Assembly (NCBI RefSeq): GCF_004341085.1
Contig: NZ_SLXW01000002.1
Span: 620,001 to 684,000 of the forward strand
Direction of reading: 5' to 3'
Source: Sphingomonas sp. PP-CE-1G-424
GTDB taxonomy: Bacteria; Pseudomonadota; Alphaproteobacteria; Sphingomonadales; Sphingomonadaceae
DNA: 64,000 bases
Shown: piece after piece, positions 53,321 to 60,676 of the stretch
How positions within the stretch are numbered: the first letter of the stretch is position 1
Layout: each line of letters starts with the position of its first letter
Translations under genes and position numbers: made by a program
Notes under the pieces: generated by a model
Told to the model about the DNA's origin: nothing
What the model saw: only the letters and a program-made list of their open reading frames with translations
The model's database searches: none

Positions 53321-53956
53321 ATGAAGGCCTTCCTGCTGTGCTTGATCGCGCTGACCGCGTGTGGCTCAACTAAGGATCGATCCGACGTGGACCTTCCCAC
53401 CAACGCGGCAAGCCCTGATGCGGCTAGTTCGCAACCGGGCAAGGACACGATCCGAACGTCGGCTGTGGCCAGCAAGAACCTGCCGGCGAAATACGTGAAG
53501 GCACTATCGTGCGACTTCGACGAGAAGCTCACCACTGCCGTGCAGACCTATCATAAGACGGAGGCGGGGCGAGCCGAGCGCGCACGCGACGTGACGCTGC
53601 TCAAGTCGCTCGGCTTCACGCGGGAAGGGCGCGACGGCGATCTTGAGAGCGTGGGGGGCAAGATCGCGGCACCCTCCGGCCTAACCGTTCTCGGCTTGCC
53701 TGTCCGATCGGTGGAGTTAAACGGCATGATCGGCGATGCGAACGCGATGTACGTCACTGTCTTCGACAACGGCGTGACCGTGAACCAGGCCGTCAATGCC
53801 GCCCGTCTGCAGATAGATTTTCAATCCTACAAGAAGTACAAGATCCGCCACTACAGTAGGGGACTTGCTAGCAACCCCTATGCGCAACTTTATCTGGACG
53901 ACAGAGGTGGTGGTAATGCCACGCTTGTATGCCAGATCAAGGGTACTCCGGACTGA
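53321..53956 (+). CDS. Hypothetical lipoprotein
   Basis: The 211-residue protein starts MKAFLLCLIALTACGS, a lipoprotein signal with lipobox LTAC (Cys14), then a Ser/Asp/Ala-rich linker. The C-terminal domain has no recognised motif. I choose ATG 53321 with AAGGA ten bases upstream; ATG 53303, which overlaps the upstream stop by four bases, is the alternative. It is coupled to the metallopeptidase gene and may be envelope-anchored protection against it. Confidence 0.65.
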   Translation: MKAFLLCLIALTACGSTKDRSDVDLPTNAASPDAASSQPGKDTIRTSAVASKNLPAKYVKALSCDFDEKLTTAVQTYHKTEAGRAERARDVTLLKSLGFTREGRDGDLESVGGKIAAPSGLTVLGLPVRSVELNGMIGDANAMYVTVFDNGVTVNQAVNAARLQIDFQSYKKYKIRHYSRGLASNPYAQLYLDDRGGGNATLVCQIKGTPD

Positions 53957-54309
53957 CCCCCAAAGGATTCTCACCAGATGCCGATCAGCACTGGTTCGCA
54001 ACATGGTCCCGCGGTATTCTCTCGCGCCTAAAGACAGTCGCCATCGTGATGCTTAAGACCGCCTTCGTATCGAACGGGAAGATCTAGTTCATCAACGGTA
54101 AGGACGCCGTACCGACGACGTTAGAGGTTCAAGGGAACACGACCATTAACAGGATTGGCACACCCGAAGTGCCGGCTTCGTTTGAGGTCGAGTTCAGGGT
54201 GTACTCAACCTTCGATGTCGATGGTCGGGAATGTGAACCGTACATCTCGATCACAGTCCCGGTCTCAACCAAGGACAAAAAAGCTGAATTTGTTGAGATC
54301 AAGGATTAA
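53929..54309 (+). pseudogene. Interrupted ORF with one in-frame amber stop
   Basis: From ATG 53929 the frame runs to a TAG at 54085-54087 and then stays open to TAA at 54307-54309, 127 codons in all. Both halves look coding: before the stop, MPDQGYSGLTPKGFSPDADQ and LSRLKTVAIVMLKTAFV; after it, FINGKDAVPTTLEVQGNTT and FDVDGRECEPYISITVPV. The product would be a small, possibly beta-rich protein. No homolog is recognised. The first 28 bp overlap the lipoprotein gene in another frame. It may instead be two short ORFs. Confidence 0.45.
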
Positions 54310-54489
54310 TCTGTCGCAGCATAAGCGCCGATGTTGCGTGAATTGCCGACGCGCTCGACAAGCAAATGGAAGAGCTAAATTCGGCTCCGGGGGGATCTGA
54401 CATCGGCTCTCCGGAATAAGCCTGTAGCTGCAGCAATCTGCATCCAACCGATGCGCTCGAAACAGCCCCTAAAGGCGTGGTTTTCTGCG

Positions 54490-54512
54490 AGTCTGCGGCA
54501 GATGCGCAGACT
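54490..54512. repeat. Hairpin in the gene-poor stretch
   Basis: AGTCTGCG (54490-54497) and CGCAGACT (54505-54512) form an 8-bp perfect stem around a 7-base loop. It is followed by the first copy of the direct repeat within 20 bp. Confidence 0.5.
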
Positions 54513-54531
54513 GCATCCAAAGCCGCCTAAA

Positions 54532-54569
54532 AAGCTCGCAGGCGAGGCGGGGGTTCTTGCGCCGTATTT
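54532..54569 (+). repeat. Direct repeat, copy 1 (38 bp)
   Basis: This 38-bp copy contains GGCGAGGCGGGGGTTCTT and CGCCGTATT. It matches copy 2 at 54992-55029 in 33 of 38 positions. A shorter, partial copy (GGGCGAGGCGGGG) lies at 54839-54860. Confidence 0.65.
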
Positions 54570-54991
54570 CGGGTAACGAGACGAAAGAGCCACGAGGCGG
54601 GCTACGACAGGGCGGCCGGTGTGAGGGGATCGATCCGACACGCGGGGCCGGGGTGCCAGTGCGGCTGGGTGCCGGGGCCTTCCCAAACGCCCCTCGACTG
54701 CCACTCCCCACAGGCTGCACCTGGCACCCCCGGAAGTGCACCAAACTGCACCCACGCCGCGCCAGTTCTAAACGCCGCGCGGCCTAGGACATGGGCCGGC
54801 TTCCGGGCGGTCTGGGATTGCACCTTTTGCGACACAGAAAGTACGCGGGCGAGGCGGGGGGATAAGCGTGTTAAATGGGGTTGCGGGTGCATCGGTTCGC
54901 ATCACCGGAGGATGAATCATGGCGGCGTGGGGGCCAAGTGATTATGCGCGCCGCGCATCAGATTCCCCGATTGCATCAAAAGGCACATGGG

Positions 54992-55029
54992 AAGCTAACG
55001 GGCGAGGCGGGGGTTCTTTCGCCGTATTA
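54992..55029 (+). repeat. Direct repeat, copy 2 (38 bp)
   Basis: It is the second copy of the repeat at 54532-54569, 460 bp away in the same orientation. Differences are at the AAGCT-following positions (CGCA versus AACG), one base in the middle and the final base. Confidence 0.65.
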
Positions 55030-55072
55030 GGGTGTGCAACTTTGAACCGACGAAATTGGTGGATAACGGTCT

Positions 55073-55106
55073 GTCCGCTTTCGGGCGGCGATCGGCGTAA
55101 GCGGAC
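55073..55106. repeat. Hairpin GTCCGCTT...AAGCGGAC
   Basis: Perfect 8-bp arms (55073-55080 and 55099-55106) enclose a GC-rich 18-base centre. It lies in the spurious ORF 54919-55293. Sequences of this form are common dispersed repeats in sphingomonads, from recollection. Confidence 0.5.
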
Positions 55107-55382
55107 GTTCGTTCAGGCTGAGGGGCGGGGGGCCACGCAGCCGCCTCGTCGGGTGAATTACGGCTCAGATTTCTTCGAGCGCCAAATCGGCAAAACTTGC
55201 CATTCGTTCACGCTCAATTGGTTGTCAGCTATGTGCTTCACCTTCAGTAGTTTGGATGAATCACAGCGGTCCCGAAAGCCGTTATCTATGTGAAAGCGTG
55301 CCGGACACACGCTCTCAGACGAGTTCATACGATATCGGCAGGTCACCTTTGTATTGAAGGCAGAGCTCGATAATCGAGCGTG

Positions 55383-56618
55383 ATGGTAATCGCTTCTTTC
55401 CTTGTTTCGTGCTGCACGATACCACCTGAGTATAGCGGCATGATTGGTCGCATCGTCGATGAAAAGGCGGGTTGGGGAGGAATGGTTATCAGTAGGGTCG
55501 GTCAAGCCGCGTCCGCATTTGCGGCTTGCGACCGACAGAGTGCGTCGCTGAGCGTAATCGTTCCGGTCATTGATCGGATCGCTCGATTTCCGACCACCCG
55601 GTATTATGGCAGTAAACGCAAGCTTCTGCGCTGGATGTACGGCCACTTCGGCGCGCTACGGTTCAACACGGTTCTGGATGCGTTCGGGGGGACGGGATCG
55701 GTCTCCTTACTGTTTCAAGCCATGAATAAGCACGTGACCTACCATGATGGCTTTCGTTTTAATGAAGATGTCGCACGGACTGTCCTTTCATCCAAGCCCG
55801 CGCTTACGCGATCTCAGGTCGAAATAGCGCTGGCAGCTGTTGAGCCGATTGCGGGGGTCATTGCGTGCTACTTCGAAGGAATATTCTATAAACCAGAAGA
55901 AAATGCGTGGCTCGATGGCTTCAGCGCCATGCTTGGTGGCGCGGAACTTGCGCCGCCAGCGCGTTCGTTGCTGCGGTATTTGATCTATCAGGCGTGCCTT
56001 AAGAAGAGGCCGTTCAACCTCTTTCACCGAGCAAATTTGAATCTTCGAACGAAGGACGGCGTCGAACGCAGTTTCGGCAATGCGGCAACTTGGGAGCGGA
56101 GCTTCGGTCACCATGCGCTGCAGGCATTTGACGAGCTAGCCAAGGCGGACATCGGAACTCGCCAGCCTGCGATTATCCTTCCCGCGGGCGATGCCTCGGA
56201 CATCAGGCCAGGCTATGATCTGGTATACATGGACCCACCCTACATCAATTGCGAAGACCGCTACAACCGGGACGATTACTGGCGTCGTTATCATTTTCTC
56301 GAGGGCCTAGCCGGCTACGAGAGTTGGGCAACGGCAATCGATCTGACGTCGGACATAAGGTTGGCACCTCCCTCGAGTTGGTTTGCAGACTGGAGCCGAA
56401 AGGCCAAATTTAAGGATCGATTGTTTGGCTTTATCGATGCGCATCGAAGCTCGATCGTGGCGCTTTCATATGTTTCCGGTGCTATCCCCAGCGAAGCCGA
56501 ACTTTTCGCTTATTTTGAGTCTCGTTTCGACCAAGTGTCGGTCCACTCGGCCGCGCATAACCACGCGCTCAGCAAGACAAAAAAGCGAGAGCTCTTGTTA
56601 ATCGGATTGCCCAAATGA
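55383..56618 (+). CDS. D12-class N6-adenine DNA methyltransferase
   Basis: The protein (411 residues from this start) has the Dam-type D12 methylase motifs: TTRYYGSKRKLLRWM (motif X-like) near residue 75, FGGTG (motif I, residues 101-105) for SAM binding and DPPY at about 280 for catalysis. It should methylate adenine in a specific DNA sequence. No restriction enzyme is next to it. The start is uncertain: GTG 55380, ATG 55383, ATG 55440 and ATG 55482 are all open, none with a well-spaced ribosome binding site. The stop overlaps the next ATG (ATGA). Confidence 0.85.
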   Translation: MVIASFLVSCCTIPPEYSGMIGRIVDEKAGWGGMVISRVGQAASAFAACDRQSASLSVIVPVIDRIARFPTTRYYGSKRKLLRWMYGHFGALRFNTVLDAFGGTGSVSLLFQAMNKHVTYHDGFRFNEDVARTVLSSKPALTRSQVEIALAAVEPIAGVIACYFEGIFYKPEENAWLDGFSAMLGGAELAPPARSLLRYLIYQACLKKRPFNLFHRANLNLRTKDGVERSFGNAATWERSFGHHALQAFDELAKADIGTRQPAIILPAGDASDIRPGYDLVYMDPPYINCEDRYNRDDYWRRYHFLEGLAGYESWATAIDLTSDIRLAPPSSWFADWSRKAKFKDRLFGFIDAHRSSIVALSYVSGAIPSEAELFAYFESRFDQVSVHSAAHNHALSKTKKRELLLIGLPK

Positions 56619-57325
56619 ACTTCGAGATTGATCGCTTCCGCGTTCCGCTTTGGATGATTCTCACGATAGTCCTCTCTGTCATCACAATCGGCATTGGCTA
56701 TTGGTATTACAGAATCGATGCGGCAGACGGGAAGCTGCTGGGACTCGCCGGTGGCCTGCTGACCGGCTTGATTGTTTACCTGTTCACCTACATCACGCTG
56801 CTGCGTCCAATCATTGAACTCGACCGGTTCCATCGGATGGGAATTAAAGCACTCCTCTCAAACAGACACGATAAAGACTATTATCGGAAGCTATTGAAAA
56901 CTAGCCGCTACAAGGTCGATGTCCTCGGCGCGTCATGCAACCGGTTCGTTCGCGATTTTCTTGATCCGGATGACGATGACGCCATCCTAATCAACGCGCT
57001 CAACAGGCGTCGACAACTTCGCATTCGGCTTCTCATTCCAACTGACACACATATGAGCCAAGAAGTTAGGAATGCGACGGCAGCGACCATGAAGACGCTT
57101 GCCGCGCTTACGACGTCGGTCGGTAATCGCGTTGAACTGCGGCGCTTCGACGATCAAGCCCGGCATAGCTTTGTGATCGCCGACGACGACTTGGTCGCAG
57201 GGCCGATTTTCGAGGAAGACAAGAGCCGTCATGCGCCCGCAGTTCACGTGCTGACGCGCACCCTGTTCGGCCAGAAATACAGTGCCTATTTCGAGGGTCT
57301 GTGGGACAGTGCGAACATTGTCTGA
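56615..57325 (+). CDS. Two-helix membrane protein with degenerate phospholipase-D-like half
   Basis: The 236-residue protein has membrane helices at about residues 11-31 and 41-65, then a cytoplasmic domain. The end of that domain (RHSFVIADDDLVAGPIF, residues 183-199) follows the phospholipase-D H-x-K-x4-D pattern with His184 and Asp191, but Lys is replaced by Phe186. A half-site of this kind is found in many membrane-anchored proteins near phage-defence genes. Catalytic activity is doubtful. It overlaps the methyltransferase gene by four bases. Confidence 0.6.
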   Translation: MNFEIDRFRVPLWMILTIVLSVITIGIGYWYYRIDAADGKLLGLAGGLLTGLIVYLFTYITLLRPIIELDRFHRMGIKALLSNRHDKDYYRKLLKTSRYKVDVLGASCNRFVRDFLDPDDDDAILINALNRRRQLRIRLLIPTDTHMSQEVRNATAATMKTLAALTTSVGNRVELRRFDDQARHSFVIADDDLVAGPIFEEDKSRHAPAVHVLTRTLFGQKYSAYFEGLWDSANIV

Positions 57326-58298
57326 CATAGAAATAGCCGTCTACCCCCGGCTGCACCTCGGTCTCTTGTCGATGCATGCAGACGCTCCGCGAATGAACGG
57401 CGGTATCGGCTTCGCGATAGACGGGCCTCAGGCAACCGTCATCGGCAAGCCGGCAGCCAGCGTCACGGTTGAAGATCATCGACGATGGCCAATGGGTGCG
57501 GCGGAGCTCGATCAACTTCGCGCAGCCCTGACTATTTTTGCCGACCGCCTTTGCATGCGGGGCGGTGTCTCGATCCAGTTGGAGGGTGAGATGCGCACGC
57601 ATGTTGGGATGGGTTCGGCAACTGCCATCCGATTGGCGGCGCTCGAAGCCTTCGCGTTGGCAAATGGGAGAGAGGCGGACCGAGCGGTGTTGGTCGCATC
57701 ATCGGGTCGTGGTGGCACGTCCGGCATCGGCGTGAACAGCTACTTCGATGGCGGACTAGTCTGCGACCTCGGCCGGAAAAGCGGTGGTCCCTTTGCTCCG
57801 TCCTCGCAGGTGAGGACAGCGCCGTTAGCCCTCGCGCTGCCTTCGGTGCGGATGCCCGATTGGCCTATCCTCCTATGCCTGCCGAAACGCCTTCAATCGA
57901 AGACGCAGGGCGATGAAATTGCTTTTTTCGCACGAACCACGCCCCTTCCGGCGTACGCGAGCTACAAAGCCAGTTACGTCGCGCTATTCGAGCTTTATGC
58001 AGCGGCTGCTGAAGTCGATTTTGCAGCATTTTGTCGCGGCGTCGAGAGGATGCAGCTTTCGTCTTGGAAAGGGGCCGAGCGCGCCGAATATGGCGTGGCA
58101 CTGGCAACCATTAGCGAAGGTCTGCTCGACGCAGGCGCCCGCTGCGTCGGCATGTCGAGCTTGGGACCGCTGTTATTCTGCCTTGCCGATGCCGGAGACG
58201 TTGCGCGCTTATCGCAGGTCGCGCAAAGTCTAGATTGTGAGGTTAGAGAGGTCCGTCCGGTCAATCGGGGGCGTGTGCTGAGATCCTTGAATGCGTGA
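57309..58298 (+). CDS. GHMP-kinase-superfamily / beta-RFAP-synthase-like protein
   Basis: The protein (329 residues from GTG 57309) shows HVGMGSATAIRLAALEAFA at about residues 98-116, the GHMP ATP-loop position, and GRGGTSGIGVNSYFDGGL at 133-150, a block highly characteristic of beta-ribofuranosylaminobenzene 5'-phosphate synthase. Those enzymes join PRPP to an aromatic amine in methanopterin synthesis. No methanopterin genes are near here, so the substrate may be different. Starts GTG 57309 and TTG 57318 both overlap the previous gene. Confidence 0.7.
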   Translation: MRTLSDIEIAVYPRLHLGLLSMHADAPRMNGGIGFAIDGPQATVIGKPAASVTVEDHRRWPMGAAELDQLRAALTIFADRLCMRGGVSIQLEGEMRTHVGMGSATAIRLAALEAFALANGREADRAVLVASSGRGGTSGIGVNSYFDGGLVCDLGRKSGGPFAPSSQVRTAPLALALPSVRMPDWPILLCLPKRLQSKTQGDEIAFFARTTPLPAYASYKASYVALFELYAAAAEVDFAAFCRGVERMQLSSWKGAERAEYGVALATISEGLLDAGARCVGMSSLGPLLFCLADAGDVARLSQVAQSLDCEVREVRPVNRGRVLRSLNA

Positions 58299-59889
58299 GC
58301 TGACCTTCTTCACGACGAATCAGACGAAGCTCGCCCACGCCCGCTATGTGGCCGAAGGACGTCAGATTCAGATCAAGGGGTTTCGCCAACGCACTTACCA
58401 TGCCGATTATGTGGAGCCTCGGCTGGCAACGCGCGACGCCATCCTGCAAGCGAGCTATGAGAGTGCCAAAGAGCAGCTGGCAAAAGCTGGATATTCGGAA
58501 ACCAGCCATCCCTTCATCCTCGAAGACACGTCGGTTCGAATTGAAGCGCTAAGCAGCCTGGACGCTGAAATTCCTGGTGTCGATGTCAAATACTGGATGG
58601 AAGATCAGGCGTTCACCAGCTTGGACGAGAAGCTTCGCAACGCCGGGAACGATCGTCGAGCGCTAGTCCGATCCGATATACTGCTGCACGTTCCGCAAAG
58701 CTTTAAATCGAGCTGGGGTTTCAAAGGCGACTTTGTCCTGTTCACGGGAGAGCAGACCGGTAGGATCGTCGAAGTCGAGCACAAATTCTCAGCAAATCTT
58801 GTTTATCCGTGGCTCGACAACCGTTCGTTCAACAAATGGTTCGTTCCCGACGGCGCGGCGCTGCCACTGGGTGCGCTTTCGATTGAAGTTGCTGACCGGC
58901 TAGACTTCAGGCGAAAGTCGCTCGAGCAATTATTCGATTTTCTGGAGGCGCGCTTTTATTTTTCTGTCCCACGGACCCAGTTCGAGCTAGCGCTCGACCG
59001 GCGGACAAATATCATATTGTGCGGATATACGTGCTCTGGAAAGACGACCGCGAGCCAACACCTCGCTCGCGGCTTTGGGTATCTCCACATCGAAGCCAGC
59101 GACTTCATGCACTTGGCCTACTATTATCGGCATGGTTATCAGGGGCCGACCGCGATTGGCGACTTCGCCGAAATGGCTCTCGTAGAGAAGCCGACGATCG
59201 CAGCGGAGAAGATCGTTGAATACATGCGTCTTCATCCGGAGTCTCCGATCGTCGTTTCCGGTTTTCGTTCTCCGGACGAGGTCGCCTACCTCGAGGGAGC
59301 GATGAAAAGCATGGGCAAAGCGTTCAGCCGGCGTTTCGTTCGGGCGGGTGAGGATGTGCGCTTTCGTCGCCTGAAAGGCCGCGGCCGTCCTGGGGATGGC
59401 ATCTCGCTAAAAGATTTTCGACATCGCGACCTGCAACAGCGGAGAATGGGACTTGATGCGATCGAACACGCTGCTGACACCTTGCCAATCGGTAACGAGC
59501 AGGGTCTCGAGGCTTATCTGAGCGACATCAATGTTTTGGCAGAAAATAGTCAAGGCATCGATATCGACGTTGCGACCGGGCTTGCGAGGCTGGACCAAGT
59601 CACCGAAGTCGGATTGCAGGAAGCAGTTCTGATCGCGTTGCTGTGCGTCTGGGAGAGCGACGAGGCTCGTCAATTTTATACCACAACTGAGATCGCCGGT
59701 TTAATTAACAAGGCGCTTCCGTCGGTTCGGCCAAAGCACAAGGACAATGTCAGCCGTTATTTTAATCAGAACTTTTACGCCTTCTACGAAATAGCGTCAA
59801 CTAAGAATGGCATCCGGACCTACCGGCTTTCGAACACTGGTTACGGGATGGCGATACGGACACTTCAGGCACTCTTGAAGTTACGATGA
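58291..59889 (+). CDS. Fusion of Ham1-like pyrophosphatase, P-loop kinase and C-terminal winged-helix-like region
   Basis: The 532-residue protein begins with a Ham1/RdgB-like NTP pyrophosphatase domain: TTNQTKLAHA (8-17), EDTS (78-81) and SWGFKGDFVLFTG (141-153). A kinase-type domain follows with the P-loop GYTCSGKTT (245-253) and EASDFMH, resembling adenylate/dephospho-CoA-like kinases. The last about 95 residues, with TTTEIAGLINKALPSVRPK, look like a winged helix. Such a domain order is rare to my knowledge. It overlaps the GHMP-like gene by eight bases, so all four genes are coupled. Confidence 0.75.
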   Translation: MRELTFFTTNQTKLAHARYVAEGRQIQIKGFRQRTYHADYVEPRLATRDAILQASYESAKEQLAKAGYSETSHPFILEDTSVRIEALSSLDAEIPGVDVKYWMEDQAFTSLDEKLRNAGNDRRALVRSDILLHVPQSFKSSWGFKGDFVLFTGEQTGRIVEVEHKFSANLVYPWLDNRSFNKWFVPDGAALPLGALSIEVADRLDFRRKSLEQLFDFLEARFYFSVPRTQFELALDRRTNIILCGYTCSGKTTASQHLARGFGYLHIEASDFMHLAYYYRHGYQGPTAIGDFAEMALVEKPTIAAEKIVEYMRLHPESPIVVSGFRSPDEVAYLEGAMKSMGKAFSRRFVRAGEDVRFRRLKGRGRPGDGISLKDFRHRDLQQRRMGLDAIEHAADTLPIGNEQGLEAYLSDINVLAENSQGIDIDVATGLARLDQVTEVGLQEAVLIALLCVWESDEARQFYTTTEIAGLINKALPSVRPKHKDNVSRYFNQNFYAFYEIASTKNGIRTYRLSNTGYGMAIRTLQALLKLR

Positions 59890-59944
59890 GATTCACCGCG
59901 GCCAAGCCGTCGCCGCTGTTCTCCCTCGCTCGTCAGTAAAGACT

Positions 59945-60532
59945 ATGAGCAAACTTGTCTTGGTCGAGGCGATGGCGCTCGGCATGATAGCCTGCCGCGA
60001 CAACACCCGCGAGCTTATCGCCGAAGCCGATATTCTAACAGAGCACGGGCGGCATGCGCGCGCCTATGCCTTGCTGCACACTGCCTGCAGGGAGCTCAGC
60101 AAGTTCGCGGTGCTGGAAATCTGCGCGAAAGGATTGATTGAGGGTCCAGCGTCAAAGTGAAAACGTTTCTGGCAGCGCTTTCGCTTACATGGCTCCAAGT
60201 CGGCCCAGCTCGTTCAGCTCATGATGCTCGCCGCTTCTACGGACCAAGACGGCCATCTCGCGAAGCTTGCGAGGACACCGCTAGATTTCGGGCTATTCGT
60301 GCGCAGTGCCGCGCTTTATGTCGATCAAGGTCCTGATGGCGCTTTCCGCAAGCCAAGTTCGATCGACCTCAGCGTGCCGACGCCAGCCCTTCGGGCGGTG
60401 GAAGAGCAAGTACTGGCCGCCGCGCAAGAGCGCGGGACCAGCCCCGCCGATATCCACGTCCATTTGCGCCGACCGGCCACAGTCGAAGTAGCCAAGCAAG
60501 CGCGTACCCTCGCCGTCCAGACCTTCGAGTGA
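59945..60532 (+). pseudogene. abiV-like abortive-infection gene interrupted by one TGA
   Basis: ATG 59945 opens a frame with the AbiV/HEPN pattern RELIAEADILTEHGRHARAYALLH and a CRELSKFAVLEI block, but it stops at TGA 60158-60160 after 71 codons. The same frame continues from AAA at 60161 to TGA 60532 with KRFWQRFRLHGSKSAQL, MMLAAST and later RTPLDFGLFVRSAALYVD. Family members usually continue W-K-R-F-W, so TGA probably replaces TGG. The full frame would be 195 residues. A nonsense mutation is most likely; recoding or sequencing error cannot be excluded. Confidence 0.75.
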
Positions 60533-60676
60533 ATGAGGGATCTTGGTATAAAAAAGGAGAAAGCGGAGCAGCTCAGTTTTCAAATCACGGGCGATCAAAA
60601 ATCCTAGCATGCGTTCGAGAAGTCAGCGTTGATTTTCGCTGCCTACTGTAACCGATTAGAATTGCCGTCGATGTGG

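Larger units (their letters stand above)
54310..55382. other. Repeat-bearing, gene-poor stretch
   Basis: About 1.07 kb without a convincing gene. It holds a hairpin, three copies of a direct repeat and another hairpin, listed separately. ORFs here (for example 54919-55293 plus, 54469-54744 minus) overlap the repeats and show no family features. The stretch between the island's metallopeptidase part and the methyltransferase run may be a junction of transferred segments. Confidence 0.6.

Noticed and set aside
54919-55293. A 124-codon plus-strand ORF with a good ribosome binding site (GGAGGA) and ATG
   Set aside because: It runs through a direct repeat and the GTCCGCTT hairpin, contains no recognisable domain, and resembles spurious translations of dispersed repeats.
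55158-55646. A 162-codon minus-strand ORF upstream of the methyltransferase
   Set aside because: It overlaps the start of the D12 methylase gene and has no family-like blocks; it is probably a shadow frame.
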